This document shows positions 27,145 to 40,377 of a stretch of DNA of 64,000 nucleotides, piece after piece (position 1 is the first letter of the stretch; the number at the start of each line of letters is the position of its first letter). The DNA is taken from positions 434,001 through 498,000 of the forward strand of contig JALUXC010000017.1 in NCBI GenBank assembly GCA_027019165.1, written 5' to 3'. Under the pieces are notes generated by a model that was not told the origin of the DNA, did no database searches, and saw nothing but the letters and a program-made list of their open reading frames with translations. The translations under genes were made by a program, and so were the position numbers. The DNA is from Pseudophaeobacter sp. GTDB taxonomy: Bacteria > Pseudomonadota > Alphaproteobacteria > Rhodobacterales > Rhodobacteraceae.

Positions 27145-28500
27145 TCAGCCGTAGACCAGCCGTGGCAGCCAGGTGATGATCTCGGGGAAGATCATGCAGA
27201 GCACCAGACCGACGATCTGCAGCGCCAGGAAGGGCAGAGCGGATTTGAAGATATCGGTCATCGGGATTTCTGGCGGAGCGACGCCGCGCAGGTAGAACAG
27301 CGCATAGCCAAAGGGCGGCGACAGGAAGCTCATCTGCATGTTGACGAGGTAAAGCACCCCGAACCACAGCACCAGATCCGCTTCGGTGGTCAGGCCGAAT
27401 GGCTCGGGCCCCATTGCCTTGATGATCGGCACAAAGATCGGCACGCACAAAAGCAGGATGCCGACCCAATCGAGGAACATGCCCAGGATCACCAGGACGA
27501 ACATCATGATGATCAGGATGCCCCAGGGTCCGAAACCCGTCGCCTCCAGCGCCGATTGTACGAATTGCTGACCGCCTTCGAGGACGTAAAGCCCCACGAA
27601 AATGGTGGCGCCGAACATGATCCAGATCACCATGGCGCTGGCCTTGAGCGTGCCGATCGAGGCTTCGCGCACGGTCTGCCAATCCAGCTTGCGGTGAATG
27701 GCGGCGACGATGAAGGCGCCGAAGGTGCCGATGCCAGCCGCCTCAACCGGGGTGGCAACGCCAGTAAAGATCACCCCCAGCACGATCACGATCAGCGCGA
27801 TGGGCGCCGACATATTGCCCATCAGACGGACTTTCTCGCCAAAGCTGACGCGTTCCTCCATCGGGATCGGCGGGCCAAGGGTCGGGTTGATGGTCGAGCG
27901 CAGCACCACATAAAGCACATAGGTGCCTGACAGCATCAGCCCCGGAAAGACCGCGCCGATGAAGAGTTCGCCCACCGATTGTTCGGCCACCACCGCGTAG
28001 ATGATCGCAAGGATCGACGGCGGGATCAGGATGCCGAGCGTGCCGCCAGCCATGATCGAGCCCATGGCGATCTTGGGGTCATAGCCGCGTTTCAGCATCG
28101 CGGGCAGGGCGATGATGCCCATGGTCACCACGGCGGCACCGATGACGCCCACCATGGCCGCCAGAACGGTCGAGGCGATGATGGTTGCTGCCGCAAGCCC
28201 GCCTTTGACGCCGCCCAGCACCTTGTAGATCACATCGAACATGTCGTTGATGATCCCGGCCCTTTCCAGCATCGAGGCCATGAAGATAAACAGCGGGATC
28301 GCCGAGAGCTGATAGTTCGTCATAAGCGGGAAGATCCGGCTTGGCACGATGTTGAGGGCGCGCTCATCTCCCAAGACGTACAGGAAAACGCAGGCCAGCC
28401 CCCCGGTCACAAAGGCCAGCGGCAGCCCGGCCATCAACAGGGCCAGGAGCGAGCCGAACATGATGAGTGTCAGCCACTCAATTCCAATTTCAAGACCCAT
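27145..28500 (-). CDS. dctM: TRAP transporter large permease (DctM)
   Basis: A 451-residue, strongly hydrophobic protein with about 12 predicted helices, the sodium-coupled translocating subunit of a TRAP transporter. Family signatures include GLPLAFVTGGLACVFLY near the N-terminus, AMVGVIGAAVVTMGIIALPAMLKRGYDPKIAMGSIMAGGTLGILIPPS, and MFLDWVGILLLCVPIFVPII in the C-terminal half. It starts 3 nt after the DctQ gene stop (28504), so the two are cotranscribed and probably translationally coupled. The substrate is set by the DctP encoded at 29922-31019. Confidence 0.95.
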   Translation of the reverse strand: MGLEIGIEWLTLIMFGSLLALLMAGLPLAFVTGGLACVFLYVLGDERALNIVPSRIFPLMTNYQLSAIPLFIFMASMLERAGIINDMFDVIYKVLGGVKGGLAAATIIASTVLAAMVGVIGAAVVTMGIIALPAMLKRGYDPKIAMGSIMAGGTLGILIPPSILAIIYAVVAEQSVGELFIGAVFPGLMLSGTYVLYVVLRSTINPTLGPPIPMEERVSFGEKVRLMGNMSAPIALIVIVLGVIFTGVATPVEAAGIGTFGAFIVAAIHRKLDWQTVREASIGTLKASAMVIWIMFGATIFVGLYVLEGGQQFVQSALEATGFGPWGILIIMMFVLVILGMFLDWVGILLLCVPIFVPIIKAMGPEPFGLTTEADLVLWFGVLYLVNMQMSFLSPPFGYALFYLRGVAPPEIPMTDIFKSALPFLALQIVGLVLCMIFPEIITWLPRLVYG

Positions 28501-28503
28501 GTC

Positions 28504-29826
28504 TCAGGCCCCTTTCACGATGGCGCGCACGTCCTGCGCAAGCTTGGAAATGCCCTGCAGGACCAGCAGCAGGCCGCCGATCACCATGACCCATTTCATC
28601 GGCCACAGCGGGATTTCCCATTCATTGAAGCTGATCTCACCCCAGCGGATGTTCGGATCGGTCCATTGCGCCAGGTTCAGGCTGCCCAGCATTTCGGTGA
28701 ATCCGATGTTGCCGCGGGCCCATTCGGACACCACGCCGTTGCCGGTGGCTACTGCATTGGCGTCCAGCGCGAACTTGTAGCCGGTGAACAGCAGGGTGAA
28801 GGCAAAGATGAAGAAGAAGATCGAGGTGAACAGATCCGCCCAGGCCCGTTTCGGGCGCGAGAGGGGGGCATAGAAGATATCCACCCGCACATGCGCCTCG
28901 GTCAGCATCGCGTAGGAGCCGGCAATGAGGTACTGCATGCCAAACATCAGATACATTGCCTCATGCGCCCAGTTGGTGGGCGAGCCAAAGACATAGCGGC
29001 TGATCACTTCGAAGTAGTAGACAAAGACCGCGATCACCGCCCAGTAGCTGACGAACTCCCCCGCCATCAGGGATGTGCGGTCGATCCAGCCGGTCCAACC
29101 CGTTGAAACATGGCTGGAATCCTCAACGTTTTCGGCCTCTTCCAGCTCTCGCAGGGTCTTTTCGGCTTCGGTTTCCGGTTCTTCCTCGGGAAGGTTCTGA
29201 TTGGCGCGGCGCACAAGGCCCGGCATCAGCACGGCGTCGACCAGCATGGCCGCCAGCAGCACATAAAGCGCATAAGCCCCGACCCTGTTCCAGAAGGCCA
29301 TGGTCTCGCCCGCAACCTCCAGTGCGGGGGCGGCGGTCTCAAGATCGGCCTTCGCCTGGGCGATGCGGTCCTGGCCGTCAGATATGCGCTTTTCGGCGCG
29401 GTCAATGTTCTTCTCGGCGCGGCGCTTGGCAAAGGAGCCGTCTTCGGCGGCAGCCAGTTCCTCGCGCAAGGCGGGCAGGTCTGCCTCGGCGGCGGCGACG
29501 CGGCTTTCCTCGCGTTCGAGCGTGCGCTCGGCCTGGCGCACCACGTTGGAGGCATCCGACAGGATGCTGCGCGCCTCCTGGCCGTTGGAATTTGCGATCA
29601 GGATGAGCAGGAAGACCGGAATAAAGGCGAGGCCCAGAAGGTTGCGCAGGTAGAACCGGTGCAGGCCCAGCATGCCGCCGGTCACAAGGATGAAATAGCC
29701 AAGGGCGTTGGTATAGGTGCTGGGGCCGGTCTTGGGCCTGCGGGCCAGGATCATGGCCACCAGTGGAAAGACGATCAGTCCGATCCAATAGGCCCAATGG
29801 GGCAAGGACACATCGAGACTGGGCAT
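28504..29826 (-). CDS. dctQ: TRAP transporter small permease (DctQ) with N-terminal TM2 and coiled-coil extension
   Basis: A 440-residue protein; ordinary DctQ is about 160-220 residues. The C-terminal part (about 240-435) is a normal four-helix DctQ (SYWAVIAVFVYYFEVISRYVFGSPTNWAHEAMY, AHVRVDIFYAPLSRPKRAW). The N-terminal part has a hydrophobic helix (12-29), then a TM2-like hairpin ALGYFILVTGGMLGLHRFYLRNLLG (41-65), another helix, and a long alternating Glu/Ala/Arg coiled coil (about 88-165), followed by one more helix near 185-203. The fusion may tether the transporter to another envelope partner. It lies between the binding-protein gene and dctM. Confidence 0.9.
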   Translation of the reverse strand: MPSLDVSLPHWAYWIGLIVFPLVAMILARRPKTGPSTYTNALGYFILVTGGMLGLHRFYLRNLLGLAFIPVFLLILIANSNGQEARSILSDASNVVRQAERTLEREESRVAAAEADLPALREELAAAEDGSFAKRRAEKNIDRAEKRISDGQDRIAQAKADLETAAPALEVAGETMAFWNRVGAYALYVLLAAMLVDAVLMPGLVRRANQNLPEEEPETEAEKTLRELEEAENVEDSSHVSTGWTGWIDRTSLMAGEFVSYWAVIAVFVYYFEVISRYVFGSPTNWAHEAMYLMFGMQYLIAGSYAMLTEAHVRVDIFYAPLSRPKRAWADLFTSIFFFIFAFTLLFTGYKFALDANAVATGNGVVSEWARGNIGFTEMLGSLNLAQWTDPNIRWGEISFNEWEIPLWPMKWVMVIGGLLLVLQGISKLAQDVRAIVKGA

Positions 29827-29871
29827 GGGGATCCCCCGTGAAATGTGGTGATGCGTGGGTCACGAAAGGGA

Positions 29872-29890
29872 CCCGCACGGTCTGTGCGGG
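29872..29890 (-). terminator. intercistronic hairpin between TRAP binding-protein and permease genes
   Basis: Seven-bp perfect stem CCCGCAC/GTGCGGG. On the minus strand it is followed by TCCCTTTCG. Placed after a binding-protein gene, such a hairpin usually lowers read-through or protects the 3' end; this is inference. Confidence 0.45.
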
Positions 29891-29921
29891 CCCAGAGCAT
29901 TCGCCGGATTTGACGGCCGGA

Positions 29922-31019
29922 TTACAGGTCCAGCGACATGCCTTCGGTCAGGGCCGGGTCCACATAGCCAAGCGAGCCGGACTGCATGTAATCGAGGATC
30001 GTCTTGAAGACGCGGGCGCTCGATTTGTCGCGGTTGGCGTATTTGAACCAGACCGGCACGGCGACCTCGGTCATCAGTTCCACATCGTCCTGGGTCAGAC
30101 GGGTGACCTCGGTGCCATCGGCCTCGAACTTCTTCCAGGCTTCCTGGTCGGCGGCCTGGATCGCGGCGTGATGCATGTCGGAATAGACGTGGGTTTCCAT
30201 CTCGACGAACTGCTGCATCTGCGGCGACAGCGCATTCCAGCTGTCCATGCCCACGGTCAGATCCATGATATCCACCGGCTGATAGAGCGACATGAAGCCT
30301 GGAGGACCCATGACGATATAGTCGGTCACCTGGCTGAAGCCGAGCGAGTAGTTCACCGCCGGGCCTACATAGTCGGCCACGTCGATGGTGCCCTTTTCCA
30401 GGGCCGGGAAGATTTCCGAGCCGGGCAGAACCGTGGTTTCGGCGCCGATCTCGGTAAAGATTTCGGCGACCATACCGCCGGGCAGGCGCATCTTGCGACC
30501 GCGGAAATCGTCGATCGAGCGGATCGGAACCTTGGAGTGGATGATGTTGGGGCCGTGGTGGATCGGGCCGACAAAATGCATGCCCTGCGCCTTGTAGAGC
30601 TCGCGCGCCATGTCGATACCGCCAAGCCCATAGTAAAAGACGTCATATTCATGTGGGTTGCGCAGACCCAGCGGGAAGGACGACAGGAAGACCGCCGCCG
30701 GAATGATGCCTTGGGCGTAGATGGTGAAGGGGTTCACCGCGTCCAGCACGCCATTCTTGACCGCGTCATAAAGCTGGAAGTCACCCACCACGTCATTGGC
30801 GCCAAAGGGTTGGAAGGCCAGCTCACCGCCGGTTTTTTCAACGATGGTGCCGCACCAGTCCTTGAAGATCTGCAGACCGGCACCACCGGGCCAGGATGTC
30901 TGCACTTTCCAGGTTTTTGTGTGGCTGGCGGCCGTTGCGATATGCGGCGCGGTCAATCCGGCTGCGCCAGCTCCGGCCAGCGCGGTCAGCGCGCGGCGGC
31001 GCGATACGATTTTTGTCAT
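29922..31019 (-). CDS. TRAP transporter solute-binding protein (TakP-like, Tat-exported)
   Basis: A 365-residue periplasmic binding protein. The N-terminus MTKIVSRRRALTALAGAGAAGL is a twin-arginine signal, unlike the Sec signal of the other binding protein in this window. The mature part has the DctP fold, with KTWKVQTSWPGGAGLQIFKDWCGTIVEKTGGELAF and the segment GRKMRLPGGMVAEIFTEIGAETTVLPGSEIFPALEKGTIDVADYVGPAVN, which resembles the alpha-keto-acid-binding TakP group of TRAP proteins. First gene of an operon with DctQ and DctM. Substrate likely a keto or hydroxy acid, not certain. Confidence 0.92.
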   Translation of the reverse strand: MTKIVSRRRALTALAGAGAAGLTAPHIATAASHTKTWKVQTSWPGGAGLQIFKDWCGTIVEKTGGELAFQPFGANDVVGDFQLYDAVKNGVLDAVNPFTIYAQGIIPAAVFLSSFPLGLRNPHEYDVFYYGLGGIDMARELYKAQGMHFVGPIHHGPNIIHSKVPIRSIDDFRGRKMRLPGGMVAEIFTEIGAETTVLPGSEIFPALEKGTIDVADYVGPAVNYSLGFSQVTDYIVMGPPGFMSLYQPVDIMDLTVGMDSWNALSPQMQQFVEMETHVYSDMHHAAIQAADQEAWKKFEADGTEVTRLTQDDVELMTEVAVPVWFKYANRDKSSARVFKTILDYMQSGSLGYVDPALTEGMSLDL

Positions 31020-31495
31020 GATGTTCAGTTCCTCCCTTTTTCCGTCTTGCGACAGATCCGACCGCGCGCTCCTTTGGTTTCCCTCGCGCGGTAGGCCTTA
31101 TTTTAGGGCGCTGATTTCAGATTCTCAAAATCATATGTTTTGTTTTTTCGATTCCTGAAATGCCGTCCTGGCTAACAAACTGATTTGACGTAGGGAAAAG
31201 CAGCCATAGGCGCGCAAGGAATTGGACTGTTTTTTTTACCAAATCGCCGCGCGGTCATTTTGACGTGGGCGAGAGTGGTTCTACCTGCCTTCATCGTCAG
31301 AATGTCCAGCGATGTCTGCATGCAGAAATCTTGGGCCGATTTCCGTGTCCAAGCGCGGACACGTCACAGTTGTTGACCTGATTTGCGCTACAAGCTCTTG
31401 TTTCAATCGATGTTGTTAAGGTCTATTGAACGAGTTGTTAGGATATAGTCGTCTACGACGTGTCTGGTGAGTTTTAACGATTTAAGAGGCTTGAA
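31020..31495. other. divergent intergenic region with a palindrome
   Basis: 476 bp between the TRAP operon and the hybrid kinase gene. I see no gene. A perfect 7-bp inverted repeat, CGTGTCC (31344-31350) and GGACACG (31357-31363), with a 6-bp centre is a possible operator for either side. Confidence 0.4.
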
Positions 31496-34042
31496 ATGGT
31501 GGAGGGTCTGCAAGGTCTTGGCGGGCTGCGCACACGGGTGCGCAGTGTCCTGAGCCGTTTTTACCCTCCGGTGCTGGTGGCATTCGCTGCTTTGTCGGGC
31601 ATCTTTATCTTTGCCGAAAGGCAGAACGCCACCATCTATCAGCAGCAGTTGAGATCCAAGGTACAGAACGAAGCCGGACTTATCCGGTCTCGCCTTGAAG
31701 GCGCGCTGACCGCTGATATTCAATTGGTGCGCGGGCTTGTAGGTGTTTTGTCAAACGAGCCCGACATGTCGCAACAGCGCTTTGCTGAGTTGGGCGCGCA
31801 TATCATTGGCGATCACGGGGAGATCTCGCACATCGCTGCAGCCCCGGATTTGGTTATCACCCTCGTGCACCCGCTGGAAGGCAACGAGGCTGCCATCGGT
31901 CTTGACTATAATCAGAACGAAGCTCAGAGGGCCGCGGCTTATGCCGTAAGGGACAGCGGCGGTCTCGTGCTGGCAGGTCCGCTTGAGTTGGTCCAGGGCG
32001 GACGTGCCTTTATTGCGCGGTTCCCGATCTTCACAGAGGAGGAGGGGCGGCGGCGGTTCTGGGGTATTCTGTCGGCGGTCATACAGGAACAAGATCTCTA
32101 TGCGCGCGCTGGTTTGCTGGATGACGATCTCGGCATCGAACTGGCCCTCATCGGCAAGGACGGCCGTGGGTCACGCGGCGAGATGTTCTTTGGTGACGCC
32201 AGCGTGGTCGAGGATGATCCGATCTGGATGGAAATCACTTTGCCGCAGGGCAATTGGCTGCTGGCGGCGCGTCCAAAAGGGGGCTGGGAGACGGCACCGG
32301 AAAACAGGTGGACTTTGCGTCTCGTCTTGTTGATGGCCGGGGCGCTGATCCTTATCCCAACGTTCCTGGCCAGCGCTTTGTCGGCGGTCCGAAGGCAGAT
32401 GATCCAAAAGCTGAAGCGCCGGGAGCAGGAGCTTGAGACCCTGTCTCGCCGTCTCGAAATTGCCGTGGAAACCTCGAAAATCGGCATTTGGGAACTGGAT
32501 GTCGAAACCGGTGAGTTGATCTGGGACCGGCGCATGTATGAGCTCTATGGCAAAGAGCGCACGGATACCCCCATCACATTTGCGGATTGGAAGAACAGCC
32601 TGCACCCGGAAGACACTCAAAGCGCGGTTGAAACCTTCTGGCGGGCGACCCAGCAAAACGAAAGCTATCTATCAGAGTACCGCATCCTTCTAGATGATGG
32701 AGAGCGCAAGTACATCCGGGCATTGGGCAGCTGCTATGTAGATGCTGAAGGGCGCCAGCGGATGATCGGCGTGGACTGGGATGTCTCCTGGGACGTGCAT
32801 CTGAGAGAGGAACTGATCCGGGCAAACCGGGCGCTGACCCAGCGCAACAATGAACTGCTTGAGGCGAAGTTGACGGCTGAGCAGGCGGATCGGGCCAAGA
32901 GCGAATTCCTGGCAAACATGAGCCACGAAATCCGCACTCCCATGAACGGGATTCTTGGCATGGCGGACCTTCTGGCCGAGATCGACCTGCCCGAGGAGGA
33001 ACGTCTGTATGTCGAGACGATCCGGGATTCCTCAAATGCGCTCTTGAAGATCATCAACGATATCCTGGATCTCTCGCGGCTTGAGGCCGGGAAGCTGGAT
33101 ATTTCGCCTACCGATTTTGATCTTCGCAGATGCATCAATCAGGCGGTGAACCTTTTACGGCCCAAGGCAGACAGTAAAGGTCTGTCGGTCGAAGTGGAAA
33201 TCGACGCTACCGTCCCGGATCAGGTCCGCGGTGATGACGGTCGCTTGCGGCAGATCCTGGTCAACCTGGTGGGGAATGCTGTCAAGTTTACCGCAGAGGG
33301 CTCTGTCACGCTGCGTGCCCATAGTCTTCCGGCGGCTCCTTACCGGATCATAGTCGAGGTGGAAGACACCGGAATCGGGGTGTCGGAGAGCCAGGCGCAG
33401 CATATCTTTGACCGTTTTTCACAGGCTGACGCTGCAACGACTCGCGCCTTTGGTGGCACAGGGCTCGGTCTTACGATTTCCAGCATTTTGGCCGAACGAA
33501 TGGGGGGCAGCTTGACGCTGTGCCAGGACAAAAAGGTGGGGGATGGTGCTTGTTTCCGCCTTGAGATTGAGTTGGAGCCGGTTCTCAATCCGACGACACA
33601 GCGTGAGACGGCCCATGATCCGGAATTTGACACCGAGGTCCTGCAAGGCTGCCATATCGTCCTGGCCGAAGATAATCGCACCAATCGTCTGTTGATCCGC
33701 AAATACCTCGCCCGTCTGCCTGTGACCTGCGTGGAAGCAGAGAACGGCCGGGAGGCGGTTGAGCTCTGTCGTCAGAAAATGCCCGATTTCGTCTTGATGG
33801 ACATGTCAATGCCCGAGCTTGACGGGATTGCGGCGACAAAAGAGATCCGCGCTTTGGGTGGAAAGCAACCGGTGATCGTGGCGTTGACGGCCAATGCATT
33901 TGACAGTCATCGCAAGGCATGTTTGGCGGCCGGAATGGATCATTTCCTGCAAAAGCCTATCCGCAAGATGGTTCTGCTGGATACTCTGGTGGGACTGCAG
34001 GCAAAACGCCTTGGGACAGACCGGATCAGCAGCGTCGGTTAG
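31496..34042 (+). CDS. CHASE/PAS hybrid sensor histidine kinase
   Basis: An 848-residue membrane two-component sensor. In order: TM1 (about 22-40), a periplasmic CHASE domain (about 55-220), TM2 (about 278-300), a short coiled coil, a PAS domain (about 320-430), HisKA with phospho-acceptor His477 ([12 protein letters not shown]), HATPase with N box [10 protein letters not shown]1 DTGIG and G2 GGTGLGL, and a receiver domain with acidic pair EDN, phospho-Asp769 ([11 protein letters not shown]) and the Lys of LQKPI. No HPt domain follows, so phosphate presumably passes to a separate protein. CHASE domains sense small ligands such as cytokinins or organic acids. ATG 31496 has AGAGG upstream. Confidence 0.95.
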   Translation: MVEGLQGLGGLRTRVRSVLSRFYPPVLVAFAALSGIFIFAERQNATIYQQQLRSKVQNEAGLIRSRLEGALTADIQLVRGLVGVLSNEPDMSQQRFAELGAHIIGDHGEISHIAAAPDLVITLVHPLEGNEAAIGLDYNQNEAQRAAAYAVRDSGGLVLAGPLELVQGGRAFIARFPIFTEEEGRRRFWGILSAVIQEQDLYARAGLLDDDLGIELALIGKDGRGSRGEMFFGDASVVEDDPIWMEITLPQGNWLLAARPKGGWETAPENRWTLRLVLLMAGALILIPTFLASALSAVRRQMIQKLKRREQELETLSRRLEIAVETSKIGIWELDVETGELIWDRRMYELYGKERTDTPITFADWKNSLHPEDTQSAVETFWRATQQNESYLSEYRILLDDGERKYIRALGSCYVDAEGRQRMIGVDWDVSWDVHLREELIRANRALTQRNNELLEAKLTAEQADRAKSEFLANMSHEIRTPMNGILGMADLLAEIDLPEEERLYVETIRDSSNALLKIINDILDLSRLEAGKLDISPTDFDLRRCINQAVNLLRPKADSKGLSVEVEIDATVPDQVRGDDGRLRQILVNLVGNAVKFTAEGSVTLRAHSLPAAPYRIIVEVEDTGIGVSESQAQHIFDRFSQADAATTRAFGGTGLGLTISSILAERMGGSLTLCQDKKVGDGACFRLEIELEPVLNPTTQRETAHDPEFDTEVLQGCHIVLAEDNRTNRLLIRKYLARLPVTCVEAENGREAVELCRQKMPDFVLMDMSMPELDGIAATKEIRALGGKQPVIVALTANAFDSHRKACLAAGMDHFLQKPIRKMVLLDTLVGLQAKRLGTDRISSVG

Positions 34043-34071
34043 AACCGACTTTTTGGGTTCCTTGACGATCT

Positions 34072-34818
34072 TTAGGCCGGCTGCCGCAACCAGTCCGTGA
34101 GGATGCCTTTGGAGGTGGCGCAGGCCAGCGAGATGTTCATTCCCTTGGCCAGGTTGCAGGCGATGGCCGTGGCAAGTGTGCAGCCTGTCCCGCGTTTTCC
34201 CCGCGCGAACCGCGGCGCCGAAAACACCTCGTGTCCGTGGTGCGAAAACAGATGATCCTGGCTATCTGCTCCGGTGCCATGTCCCCCCTTTATCAGTACG
34301 GCCTCTGGACCAGTGCCAACTGTGTCGCCCATAAGTGCATGGGCTTGTCGCTGCAGGGCTGCCGGGTCTTCGCTGGCGGGCTGTCCGGAGAGGGTCGCGC
34401 TTTCAGAGAGGTTTGGCGTCAGAAGAGTGACGCGCCCTAACAGCGGAGCCAGAGTTTGCCTTGACCCCAGGCTTCCCCCAGAGGTGGATTTCAACACAGG
34501 GTCCAGAACCACGGGGACATCTGATGGCAAACAACGGGCAATGGCGTGCGCCGCTGCTGCACTGCCAATCATGCCGATCTTGATGGCGGCCAAGGGGGCA
34601 TCCTGCCGGGCTGCACAGATCTGTGCTTCGATGATGTCCACCGGCACGGCGCTCACGGATATGAGGGCCTTGTTGGTTTGCACCGTAACCGCGGTGACGA
34701 CAGGCGCAACGTGGCAGCCCAGTTGGGTCGCAATGGCCATGTCGCGGCTCAGGCCCGCGCCACCGCTGGAATCGGTGCCCGCGATCACCAGGATACGCGG
34801 CTGCACTTTGCGGATCAC
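34072..34818 (-). CDS. thiD: hydroxymethylpyrimidine/phosphomethylpyrimidine kinase
   Basis: ThiD phosphorylates HMP and HMP-P to HMP-PP, the pyrimidine half of thiamine phosphate. The 248-residue ribokinase-fold protein shows the N-terminal GTDSSGGAGLSRDMAIATQLG, the loop VLDPVLKSTSGGSLG, and the catalytic anion-hole GKRGTGCTLATAIACNLAKG near the C-terminus. I chose GTG 34818, which overlaps the thiF stop by 4 nt (GTGA); the longer open frame to 34911 lies within thiF. Last gene of the thiC operon. Confidence 0.95.
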   Translation of the reverse strand: MIRKVQPRILVIAGTDSSGGAGLSRDMAIATQLGCHVAPVVTAVTVQTNKALISVSAVPVDIIEAQICAARQDAPLAAIKIGMIGSAAAAHAIARCLPSDVPVVLDPVLKSTSGGSLGSRQTLAPLLGRVTLLTPNLSESATLSGQPASEDPAALQRQAHALMGDTVGTGPEAVLIKGGHGTGADSQDHLFSHHGHEVFSAPRFARGKRGTGCTLATAIACNLAKGMNISLACATSKGILTDWLRQPA

Positions 34819-35789
34819 GATTTTGCTGCCGCGAAAAGCGCGATATCGGAATATCCGCGTTGCTGTATTCGTCGGGCCGCCCGCCAGGCGCGAAGACCAG
34901 ATTGGCAGCACAGGACAATCCGCCCACGCTCCGGGAATTCGATGGTTTCGATATCCTCCAATGACCCGCGCAGGGCACCGGCGGTGGCCGGGGTCAGAGC
35001 CTCGTCTGTCGAGCGCAATTCTATGACGTAGTCCTCTGCCTCTATCTGCTCTCTGGCAATAAATGGCAGGACCTCCATCGGCTCTTTGGCATCATCAAAC
35101 CGAAAGGCGGCAGGCCTGAGCTCTGCCATATCCAGCGAGATGAGTTGTCCCAGCGGCGAGGGGGAATGTCCCAGCAGGACTTTCAAGGCCATTTGCGCCT
35201 GCAGCGCGCCAACTGCACCAACCACGGGGCCCATGACACCCAGGCTGGCACACGTTGCGCCAGAGTCCGGTGGATCTGGAAACAGCGCCCTAAGTGAGGG
35301 CGCGCCGCCGCAGAAACCGCCGACATAGCCGGATTGCGCAAGGGCGGAGGCCGAGATCAGCGGCTTCCCCGCAGCCAGGCAGGTATCAGACAGTGTGTAA
35401 GAGGCTGCGATGCTGTCAGCGGCGTCCACGACCAGATCCGCGCGTGCGATAGCGGCAGGGGCATTGATCGGCGTCAATGCGCTTTGGATCGGGTAAAGCC
35501 TGAGCCCGGGATTGGCGTGGCCAAGGTGGCGCCTTGCGGCTTTGACCTTGGGCAAACCTATGTCGGACATAGTGTAGAGCGGTTGTCGATGCAGGTTGTG
35601 TTCCTCCACCTGATCCGGGTCCATCAGGGTGATTGCACCAACACCTGCCCCGGCGAGGTAGCTGAGGCAGGGGCAGCCAAGCCCCCCGGCGCCCACCACC
35701 AGCACATGGGCCGAGGCGAGCCGTGCCTGACCACTTGGACCAACCTCGGGCAGGACAGTCTGGCGGGCATATCGGTCGCTGTGGCTCAT
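34815..35789 (-). CDS. thiF: ThiF/MoeB-like adenylyltransferase with C-terminal rhodanese domain
   Basis: A 324-residue E1-like enzyme that adenylates the C-terminal glycine of the sulfur carrier ThiS. The Rossmann motif VVGAGGLGCPCLSYLAGAG, DPDQVEEHNLHRQPLY and the KAAR loop are intact. A rhodanese-like module follows (about 240-324), with the presumptive sulfur-carrying Cys in VLCCQSGLRAWRAA. The first Cys pair that binds zinc in many homologues is missing around SLRALFPDPP. Start ATG 35789 overlaps the thiE stop by 4 nt (ATGA). Confidence 0.9.
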   Translation of the reverse strand: MSHSDRYARQTVLPEVGPSGQARLASAHVLVVGAGGLGCPCLSYLAGAGVGAITLMDPDQVEEHNLHRQPLYTMSDIGLPKVKAARRHLGHANPGLRLYPIQSALTPINAPAAIARADLVVDAADSIAASYTLSDTCLAAGKPLISASALAQSGYVGGFCGGAPSLRALFPDPPDSGATCASLGVMGPVVGAVGALQAQMALKVLLGHSPSPLGQLISLDMAELRPAAFRFDDAKEPMEVLPFIAREQIEAEDYVIELRSTDEALTPATAGALRGSLEDIETIEFPERGRIVLCCQSGLRAWRAARRIQQRGYSDIALFAAAKS

Positions 35790-36379
35790 CGGGCGCAGGC
35801 CTTGAGCCATTCGCGTGTGCGGGCCTCGGGATCTGCCGCTGCCTGGATATCCGTCACCACCGCCGCGCTGTCGGCCCCTGCTGCAAAGACATCCGGCAGG
35901 CGTTCGGGGGTCAGCCCTCCGATGGCAACCAGCGGCGTGTCGCCCGCAAGTGCTTTCCAGCGCCGCACCCGCTCCAGCCCCTGCGGTGCCCATTTCATCT
36001 TTTTCAGCAGAGTCTCATAGACCGGCCCCAGTGCCACATAGGCTGGATCATGGGAAAGGGCGCGGTCCAGTTCTGCCTCGTCATGGGTGGACAGGCCATA
36101 ACGCACCCCGGCGCGGCGCAGGGCGGCGAAATCTGCCGTTTCCATATCCTCCTGGCCAAGGTGCACAAAGGTGCAGTTGAGATCCAGCGCAACTTGCCAA
36201 TAATCGTTCACCACCAGTTGCGCGCCGTGCACCGCGCAGAAATCGCGGGCGCGAGCAATCTGGCGGCGCACCTCCGCCTCGGGCTGGTCCTTGATGCGCA
36301 GTTGCGCCAGTTTCACACCCTGCGGCACCAACAGCTCCAATCGCCCCACATGGCCCACGATCAGATAGAAGCGTTCCAT
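35786..36379 (-). CDS. thiE: thiamine-phosphate synthase
   Basis: ThiE joins HMP-PP to thiazole phosphate to give thiamine phosphate. The 197-residue TIM barrel shows QLRIKDQ (the family LRxK/xKxK region), LVVNDYWQVAL, FVHLGQEDM (the usual HLGQxD), YVALGPVYETLLKK and AIGGLTPERL. I prefer ATG 36379, which has AAAGGTG upstream; ATG 36400 overlapping the thiG stop is an alternative that adds seven residues. Members of this short type are common in Rhodobacteraceae. Confidence 0.93.
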   Translation of the reverse strand: MERFYLIVGHVGRLELLVPQGVKLAQLRIKDQPEAEVRRQIARARDFCAVHGAQLVVNDYWQVALDLNCTFVHLGQEDMETADFAALRRAGVRYGLSTHDEAELDRALSHDPAYVALGPVYETLLKKMKWAPQGLERVRRWKALAGDTPLVAIGGLTPERLPDVFAAGADSAAVVTDIQAAADPEARTREWLKACAR

Positions 36380-36396
36380 TACATCACCTTTGCCCA

Positions 36397-37164
36397 TCAC
36401 ATCAGCTCTGCCAGACCCAGAACCGGGGTGGAGGGCACGCCCATGTCGCGCCGCTCCATCGGTTCCGCCTCAAATCCGGCACGCCCGGCCTCGACCGCTT
36501 GCGCCATGGCGCGGGCCATCAAGACCGGATCGCCTGCCTTGGCCACGGCGGTGTTCAACAACACGGCGTCCATGCCCAGCTCCATCGCCTCTGCCGCATC
36601 CGAAGGGCGGCCGATCCCGGCATCGACGATCAGCGGAACATCCGGGAAATGCGCCCGCATGGCCCTGAGCCCATCCCGGCGCAGCAAACCTTGCCCGGAT
36701 CCGATCGGCGCGCCCCAGGGCATCAGCACCTCGCAGCCCGCCTCAATCAGCCGCTCGCCCACCACCAGATCTTCGGTGGTATAGGGAAAGACCTGAAAAC
36801 CCTCGTCGCTCAGGATCCGGGCCGCTTCGACCAGCGCAAAGACATCCGGCTGCAGCGTGTCGCTGTGGCCGATCACCTCAAGCTTGATCCAGGGCGTACC
36901 AAAGACCTCTCGCGCCATATGGGCGGTGGTGACCGCGTCACGCACCGTATGGCAGCCGGCTGTATTAGGAAGGATGCGGGCGCCAAGCTGTTGCAGCAGC
37001 TCCCAAAACCCAGCACCGGAGCCGCCCGCCGTTTCGCGCCGCAGAGACACGGTGATGATCTCGCTGGCGCTGGCGCGGATCGCCTCCATCAGCACCTGGG
37101 GTGAGGGGTATTGCGCGGTCCCCAGCAGCAGGCGCGAAGTGACTTCGCTGTCATAAAGCCGCAT
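36397..37164 (-). CDS. thiG: thiazole synthase
   Basis: ThiG forms the thiazole phosphate ring from DXP, the ThiS thiocarboxylate and dehydroglycine. The 255-residue TIM barrel shows [36 protein letters not shown], the Schiff-base lysine in [23 protein letters not shown] and [32 protein letters not shown]. Length and order (thiS immediately upstream, 3 nt gap) are typical. Confidence 0.97.
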   Translation of the reverse strand: MRLYDSEVTSRLLLGTAQYPSPQVLMEAIRASASEIITVSLRRETAGGSGAGFWELLQQLGARILPNTAGCHTVRDAVTTAHMAREVFGTPWIKLEVIGHSDTLQPDVFALVEAARILSDEGFQVFPYTTEDLVVGERLIEAGCEVLMPWGAPIGSGQGLLRRDGLRAMRAHFPDVPLIVDAGIGRPSDAAEAMELGMDAVLLNTAVAKAGDPVLMARAMAQAVEAGRAGFEAEPMERRDMGVPSTPVLGLAELM

Positions 37165-37333
37165 CGCTCAGCCCCCCTGCATCGGGGAGAGCACTTCGAG
37201 CCGGTCCCCCGCCGTTAACCTCGTGTCAACACGTTTCGCGCGCGAAACAAAGGCCCCGTTCAGCGCGGTGGCGATTGCAGGGCTGGTAAAGCCCAGCTCA
37301 TCCAGCGCTGCCTCAAGGGTGTCTGCGCGGATC

Positions 37334-40377
<3,044 letters not shown>

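Noticed and set aside
27979-31094. Long plus-strand frames opposite the TRAP genes (27979-29106, 29763-31094)
   Set aside because: His/Gly/Arg/Asp-rich antisense text typical of high-GC shadows; the minus-strand genes are certain.
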